Shown one piece after another: positions 59,743 to 64,000 of a stretch of 64,000 nt of DNA. A model generated the notes under the pieces. That model saw nothing but the letters and a program-made list of their open reading frames with translations. It was not told where the DNA came from and did no database searches. The position numbers and the translations under genes were made by a program. The stretch is from Novosphingobium hassiacum (GTDB taxonomy: Bacteria > Pseudomonadota > Alphaproteobacteria > Sphingomonadales > Sphingomonadaceae), in NCBI RefSeq assembly GCF_014196055.1, contig NZ_JACICY010000003.1, positions 248,001-312,000 on the forward strand, given 5' to 3'. How positions within the stretch are numbered: position 1 is the first letter of the stretch; the number at the start of each line of letters is the position of its first letter.

Positions 59743-61796
59743 TGTGCGATCACCCAGCTGATCGCGCCGACAAGTCCGACGAGCATGACCAGCGCATAGC
59801 TATAAAGATATCCCGACTGCAGCTTGGCCGAAGCCCGGCTGCCCTGCGCCACGACCCAAGCCGCGCCGTCCGGACCGAACTTGTCGATCACGCCGACGTC
59901 GAGCACCTTCCAGAACACCCGGCCGAGCCACATCGCGGGCACGACGAAGATGAAATGGTAGAGCTCGTCGAAGTACCACTTGTTGAGCAGGAACTTGTAG
60001 AGGAACCCGAACTGATCGACGAACGCCGCCGGAAAGCGCGTGTTCTTGATGTAGGCATACCAGGCGATCAACAGGCCCGTGGCCATGACCGCGAACGGCG
60101 CCCACTTCACCCACGTCGGCACCTCATGCATCGCGTGGATCGTGTGCTCGGCAAAGATCAGCGAACCCTTCCAGAACTCGCCCGTGCCTTCGCTGATGAA
60201 CGCATGGTGGAACACGTATCCTGCCAAGACCGCACCGACCGACAGCACGCCCAGCGGGATCAGCATGTTGAGCGGGCTCTCGTGCGGGTGATAGCCCGCC
60301 GTGCCGTCGCTGTGCTCATCGTGGTGTTGAGCATGGGCGTTATCGTCGTGTCCATGGCCATGATCGCCATGCCCGTGCGCGTCATGAACGGCGTGCTGGA
60401 TATGCTCGGACTGTTCCCAGCGCGGTTTCCCGAAGAACGTCAGGAAGATGAGCCGCCACGAATAGAAGCTGGTCAACAGCGCCGCGAAGATGCCGAGGAA
60501 GAACGCGAACTGACCCAGCTCTGTCCCCTTGGCATAAGCCGCCTCGAGGATCGCATCCTTCGAATAGAAGCCCGCAAACCCGAACACATCGACGATACCG
60601 ACGCCGGTAATCGCCAGCGTTCCCGCCATCATTGCCCAGTAGGTCAGCGGGATCTGCTTCCGCAGGCCGCCATAGTACCGCATGTCCTGCTCGTGATGCA
60701 TCGCGTGGATCACAGAGCCAGCGCCAAGGAACAGCAGCGCCTTGAAGAAGGCGTGCGTGAACAAGTGGAACATCGACGCGCCATACGCGCCCACGCCCGC
60801 TGCAAAGAACATGTAGCCTAGCTGCGAACAGGTCGAATAGGCGATCACGCGCTTGATGTCGGTCTGCGTCGTGCCGACCGTTGCCGCGAAGATGCAGGTC
60901 ATCGCGCCGACAAACGTCACCATCGCCAGCGCCGTCGGGCTCACCTCGAACATCGGCGACAGGCGGCAGACCATGAACACGCCCGCGGTAACCATCGTCG
61001 CGGCATGGATCAGCGCCGAAACCGGCGTCGGGCCTTCCATCGCGTCGGGCAGCCACGTGTGCAGCCCAAGCTGGGCAGATTTGCCCATCGCGCCGATGAA
61101 CAGCAGGATGCACAGCACGGTCATCGTATCGAAGCGATAGCCAAGGAACCCGATCGTCGACCCGGCCATTCCGGGCGCGGCTTCAAGGATCGCCGGAATC
61201 GAAACCGTGCCGAACACCAGGAACGTCCCGAAAATGCCCATCATGAAGCCAAGGTCGCCCACGCGGTTGACCACGAAGGCCTTCATCGCAGCGGCGTTCG
61301 CGCTCGGTTTGCGGAACCAGAACCCGATCAGCAGGTACGAAGCGAGCCCCACGCCTTCCCAACCGAAGAACATCTGCACCAGGTTATCGGCGGTCACCAG
61401 CATCAGCATGGCGAACGTGAACAGCGACAGGTAGGCGAAGAAACGCGGCTGATCCGGCTCCTCGCTCATGTACCCCCACGAGTACAGGTGCACGAGCGCC
61501 GAGACGCTGGTGATCACCACCAGCATGACCGCCGTCAGCGTATCGACCCGCAGTGCCCACGTGAAATCGAGCGTGCCCGACTTCACCCAGTCCAGCACCG
61601 GCGTAACGCTGGCCTCAGCCGTCCCGCCGATGAACGACAGGAAGATCGGCCACGACAGCGCACACGAGATGAACAGCGCCCCGGTCGTGATGACCTTGGA
61701 CGGCACCGCGCCCAGTTGCTTGTTGCCAAGCCCCGCGACGATCGCTGCCAGCAGCGGCAGGAAAACGATTATCAGGATGGAAGACATCGCGCCCAA
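59739..61796 (-). CDS. nuoL: NADH-quinone oxidoreductase subunit L, with His-rich loop
   Basis: The 685-residue distal antiporter-like subunit of complex I with the long lateral helix at its C-terminus. Core motifs are [40 protein letters not shown] and [20 protein letters not shown]. Between helices, residues about 465-505 (60282-60404) are packed with His and Asp ([18 protein letters not shown] and so on), a likely cytoplasmic or periplasmic loop able to bind metal. Overlaps nuoM; nuoK ends one base before its start. Confidence 0.97.
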   Translation of the reverse strand: MGAMSSILIIVFLPLLAAIVAGLGNKQLGAVPSKVITTGALFISCALSWPIFLSFIGGTAEASVTPVLDWVKSGTLDFTWALRVDTLTAVMLVVITSVSALVHLYSWGYMSEEPDQPRFFAYLSLFTFAMLMLVTADNLVQMFFGWEGVGLASYLLIGFWFRKPSANAAAMKAFVVNRVGDLGFMMGIFGTFLVFGTVSIPAILEAAPGMAGSTIGFLGYRFDTMTVLCILLFIGAMGKSAQLGLHTWLPDAMEGPTPVSALIHAATMVTAGVFMVCRLSPMFEVSPTALAMVTFVGAMTCIFAATVGTTQTDIKRVIAYSTCSQLGYMFFAAGVGAYGASMFHLFTHAFFKALLFLGAGSVIHAMHHEQDMRYYGGLRKQIPLTYWAMMAGTLAITGVGIVDVFGFAGFYSKDAILEAAYAKGTELGQFAFFLGIFAALLTSFYSWRLIFLTFFGKPRWEQSEHIQHAVHDAHGHGDHGHGHDDNAHAQHHDEHSDGTAGYHPHESPLNMLIPLGVLSVGAVLAGYVFHHAFISEGTGEFWKGSLIFAEHTIHAMHEVPTWVKWAPFAVMATGLLIAWYAYIKNTRFPAAFVDQFGFLYKFLLNKWYFDELYHFIFVVPAMWLGRVFWKVLDVGVIDKFGPDGAAWVVAQGSRASAKLQSGYLYSYALVMLVGLVGAISWVIAQ

Positions 61797-61797
61797 C

Positions 61798-62103
61798 TCA
61801 GCCTTTCATCCGGTTGACATCGTCAACGGCAATCGTGCCGCGACCACGGAAGTAAATGACCAGAATGGCAAGCCCGATCGCCGCCTCGCCCGCCGCCACC
61901 GTCAACACGAACATCGCGAAGACCTGTCCGACCAGATCGTGCAGGAAAGCGCTGAACGCGACGAGGTTGAGGTTCACCGACAGCAGGATCAGTTCGATCG
62001 CCATCAGGATGATGATCACGTTCTTGCGGTTGAGGAAGATCCCCAGCACGCCCAGCACGAACAGGATCGAGCTGACCACGAGATAGTGTTCGATGCCGAT
62101 CAC
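61798..62103 (-). CDS. nuoK: NADH-quinone oxidoreductase subunit K
   Basis: A 101-residue, three-helix subunit with the two conserved buried glutamates in [18 protein letters not shown] and the later [18 protein letters not shown]. It starts with GTG at 62103, overlapping the nuoJ TGA as GTGA. It couples quinone chemistry to the antiporter subunits. Confidence 0.97.
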   Translation of the reverse strand: MIGIEHYLVVSSILFVLGVLGIFLNRKNVIIILMAIELILLSVNLNLVAFSAFLHDLVGQVFAMFVLTVAAGEAAIGLAILVIYFRGRGTIAVDDVNRMKG

Positions 62104-62717
62104 AGCACGACTCCCTTGCCGCTTTCGGGCTGCATATTGATCGTCGCGTCCTGCGGACGGCGCGCGTTCTGCTTGGAAACGTTCTGCCCGCGCGTACCGC
62201 CACGCTGGCGATGCGTCAGGACGATCGCGCCGATCATCGCAACCAGCAGGACGATGCCTGCCGCTTCGAACAGGAACAGGTAGCGGCTATAGAGCAGCGC
62301 CCCGATCGCCTCGATGTTCGAGACATTCGCCAGCGGAGCAGCCGAGCCATCAGGTGTGCCCAAGGCAATCCCACCCGCGCCATGAACCACCAACCCGACG
62401 AACAGCTCGACGAACAGCACCACCGCCAGCGCAATGCCCAGCGGGAAGTTCTTGACGAAGCCTGCCCGAAGTTCGGCAAAGTCGATGTCGAGCATCATCA
62501 CCACGAACAGGAACAGCACCGCTACGGCGCCGACATAGACGATGACCAGCAGCATCGCGATAAACTCCGCACCCACCAGCACCATCAGGCCGGCAGCGTT
62601 GAAGAACGCGAGGATCAGCCAGAGCACCGAATGCACCGGATTGCGCGCAAGGATCGTCACTGCACCGCTGAGGATGCAGAGCGTGGCGAACAGATAGAAG
62701 GCGAAAACCTGGATCAT
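62100..62717 (-). CDS. nuoJ: NADH-quinone oxidoreductase subunit J
   Basis: A 205-residue five-helix subunit with the conserved third-helix segment [20 protein letters not shown], part of the pi-bulge helix involved in coupling, preceded by [20 protein letters not shown]. The C-terminal 35 residues after the last helix are basic and polar ([20 protein letters not shown]). Overlaps nuoK by 4 bases. Confidence 0.97.
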   Translation of the reverse strand: MIQVFAFYLFATLCILSGAVTILARNPVHSVLWLILAFFNAAGLMVLVGAEFIAMLLVIVYVGAVAVLFLFVVMMLDIDFAELRAGFVKNFPLGIALAVVLFVELFVGLVVHGAGGIALGTPDGSAAPLANVSNIEAIGALLYSRYLFLFEAAGIVLLVAMIGAIVLTHRQRGGTRGQNVSKQNARRPQDATINMQPESGKGVVL

Positions 62718-62729
62718 CAGCGCGGCCCC

Positions 62730-63215
62730 CTAGCGATACGGCGCATCGGCTTCAAGGTTCGCGGCAATCGCCCGCTCCCACTTGTCCCCGTTCGCAAGCA
62801 GCTTGGCCTTGTCGTAAAGCAGCTCCTCGCGCGTTTCAGTCGCGTATTCGAAGTTCGGTCCCTCGACGATCGCATCGACCGGGCACGCTTCCTGGCAGAA
62901 GCCGCAGAAGATGCACTTGGTCATGTCGATGTCATAGCGCGTGGTACGGCGGCTGCCGTCCTCGCGCGGTTCGGATTCGATCGTGATCGCCTGCGCCGGA
63001 CAAACCGCCTCGCACAGCTTGCACGCGATGCAGCGCTCCTCGCCGTTGGGATAGCGCCGCAGCACATGCTCGCCACGAAAGCGCGGAGAAAGCGGGTTCT
63101 TCTCGAACGGGTAGTTGATCGTCGCCTTGGGCTTGAAGAGATACTTCAAGGTCAGGGCGTGGGCCTTCACGAACTCCCACAGGGTGAAGCTCTTGATGAT
63201 TTGGGCGACGCTCAT
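62730..63215 (-). CDS. nuoI: NADH-quinone oxidoreductase subunit I
   Basis: The 161-residue peripheral subunit holding two [4Fe-4S] clusters (N6a and N6b) on the route to quinone. The two ligand sets are [16 protein letters not shown] and [16 protein letters not shown], both complete. The start sequence includes [19 protein letters not shown]. The ATG overlaps the nuoH stop by 4 bases. Confidence 0.98.
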   Translation of the reverse strand: MSVAQIIKSFTLWEFVKAHALTLKYLFKPKATINYPFEKNPLSPRFRGEHVLRRYPNGEERCIACKLCEAVCPAQAITIESEPREDGSRRTTRYDIDMTKCIFCGFCQEACPVDAIVEGPNFEYATETREELLYDKAKLLANGDKWERAIAANLEADAPYR

Positions 63216-64000
63216 GCGAAGTGTCCGGTAGCCATAAGGTAGCCGCTGACGAGAACCACGAACAGCAGCGAGACGGGGAGGAAGATCTTCCAGCCCAGGC
63301 GCATCAGCTGGTCATAGCGATAGCGCGGGACGGTCGCCTTTACCCAGCTGAAGATGAAGAAAAAGAACAGAATCTTGAGCAGCAGCCACACGAAGCCCGG
63401 GATCAGGTAGAGCGGCGCCCAATCGAGCGGCGGCAGGTAGCCGCCCCAGAACAGCACGGCGTTGAGCGCACACATCAGCAGCACGTTGGCATATTCGCCC
63501 AGCCAGTACAGCGCGAAGGCCATGCTCGAATATTCGGTCTGATACCCCGCAACCAGCTCCGATTCCGCCTCAGTCAAATCGAACGGGGCGCGCGCGGTTT
63601 CGGCCATGCCCGAGATCAGGAACATCACCCACATCGGGAACAGCAGCGGGTTCGCGACGAAGCCGTTGATGATCCAGACGTGCGATTGCTGCGCCTTGAC
63701 GATGTCATTGAGGTTGAACGAGCCCGACCACAGCACCACGCAGATCAGGATGAACCCGATCGAGACTTCATACGAAATCATCTGCGCCGAAGCGCGCATC
63801 GCCGAAAAGAACGGGTACTTCGAGTTGGACGACCAACCCGCGATGACCACGCCGTAAACGCCGAGCGACGAGATCGCGAGCACGTACAACAGGCCGACGT
63901 TGACATCGGCCAGCACCGCGCCCGAATTGAACGGGATCACCGCCCACGCCATCAGTGCGACGGTGAACGTGATGATCGGAGCGATCAGGAACAGGCCCTT
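63212..64000 (-). CDS. nuoH: NADH-quinone oxidoreductase subunit H (5' end outside window)
   Basis: The C-terminal 262 residues or so of NuoH, the membrane subunit that forms the quinone chamber; the frame stays open to the window edge ([16 protein letters not shown] is the first visible text). Conserved loop text is [28 protein letters not shown] and [20 protein letters not shown] with the quinone-site glutamates. The family is about 340 residues, so some 80 N-terminal residues are missing. Confidence 0.97.
   Translation of the reverse strand, partial: KGLFLIAPIITFTVALMAWAVIPFNSGAVLADVNVGLLYVLAISSLGVYGVVIAGWSSNSKYPFFSAMRASAQMISYEVSIGFILICVVLWSGSFNLNDIVKAQQSHVWIINGFVANPLLFPMWVMFLISGMAETARAPFDLTEAESELVAGYQTEYSSMAFALYWLGEYANVLLMCALNAVLFWGGYLPPLDWAPLYLIPGFVWLLLKILFFFFIFSWVKATVPRYRYDQLMRLGWKIFLPVSLLFVVLVSGYLMATGHFA

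Overview
This window looks like a piece of a high-GC alphaproteobacterial chromosome, most likely a sphingomonad (Novosphingobium/Sphingomonas type). The evidence is the protein sequences themselves: a 667-residue RpoD with a long acidic insert, a COQ4-type ubiquinone protein, a DUF1467 protein beside RNase J, and a nuo operon running into birA, coaX and rnj. The order phoR-pstSCAB-phoU-phoB points the same way. The species call is inference. I see no prophage, insertion sequence, integrase or CRISPR array. This is mostly core chromosome with a few accessory genes.

Layout. 1-5.8 kb (minus): the 3' part is missing from greA; then the carA-orf-carB operon, in which a foreign-looking 256-residue gene sits between the two carbamoyl phosphate synthase subunits. 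5.9-14.4 kb (plus): a GatB/YqeY protein, a higBA toxin-antitoxin pair, dnaG and rpoD, then rpiB, glyA, a small membrane protein, nrdR and trmJ. 14.5-19.5 kb: small unknown proteins, a chorismate-mutase-like small protein, rpsD, a secreted S9 peptidase and tgt. 19.6-24.3 kb: a TSUP permease, then queA, a secreted cyclophilin, coaD, ispA and xseB on the minus strand, and a DUF2177 membrane protein. 24.3-29.9 kb: purL, a DUF72 protein, coq4, serB and miaA.

30-36.7 kb (plus) is a branched-chain amino acid block: ilvB, ilvN, ilvC and, after an I78-type inhibitor and a YceI protein, leuA. Both ends of this block carry what look like leader controls. A strong terminator hairpin precedes ilvB. A 16-codon leader ORF rich in leucine codons precedes leuA. 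36.8-42 kb is an accessory stretch: amidohydrolase, nitronate monooxygenase-like protein, an AHH-type nuclease-fold protein overlapping an unknown gene, a flavodoxin-like protein and a large secreted protein of unknown function. 42.2-44.3 kb: recJ and two tRNA-Glu genes (anticodons UUC and CUC).

44.4-51.8 kb (plus) is a complete phosphate-starvation locus: sensor kinase PhoR, PstS, PstC, PstA, PstB, PhoU and response regulator PhoB. A near-consensus Pho box overlaps the end of phoR, just before pstS. 51.8-64 kb (minus) is the distal half of the NADH dehydrogenase operon (nuoH partial, I, J, K, L, M, N), followed by birA, coaX, rnj, a DUF1467 protein and a GT22-family mannosyltransferase. Many neighbours overlap by 1-8 bases, so these are probably long, translationally coupled operons.
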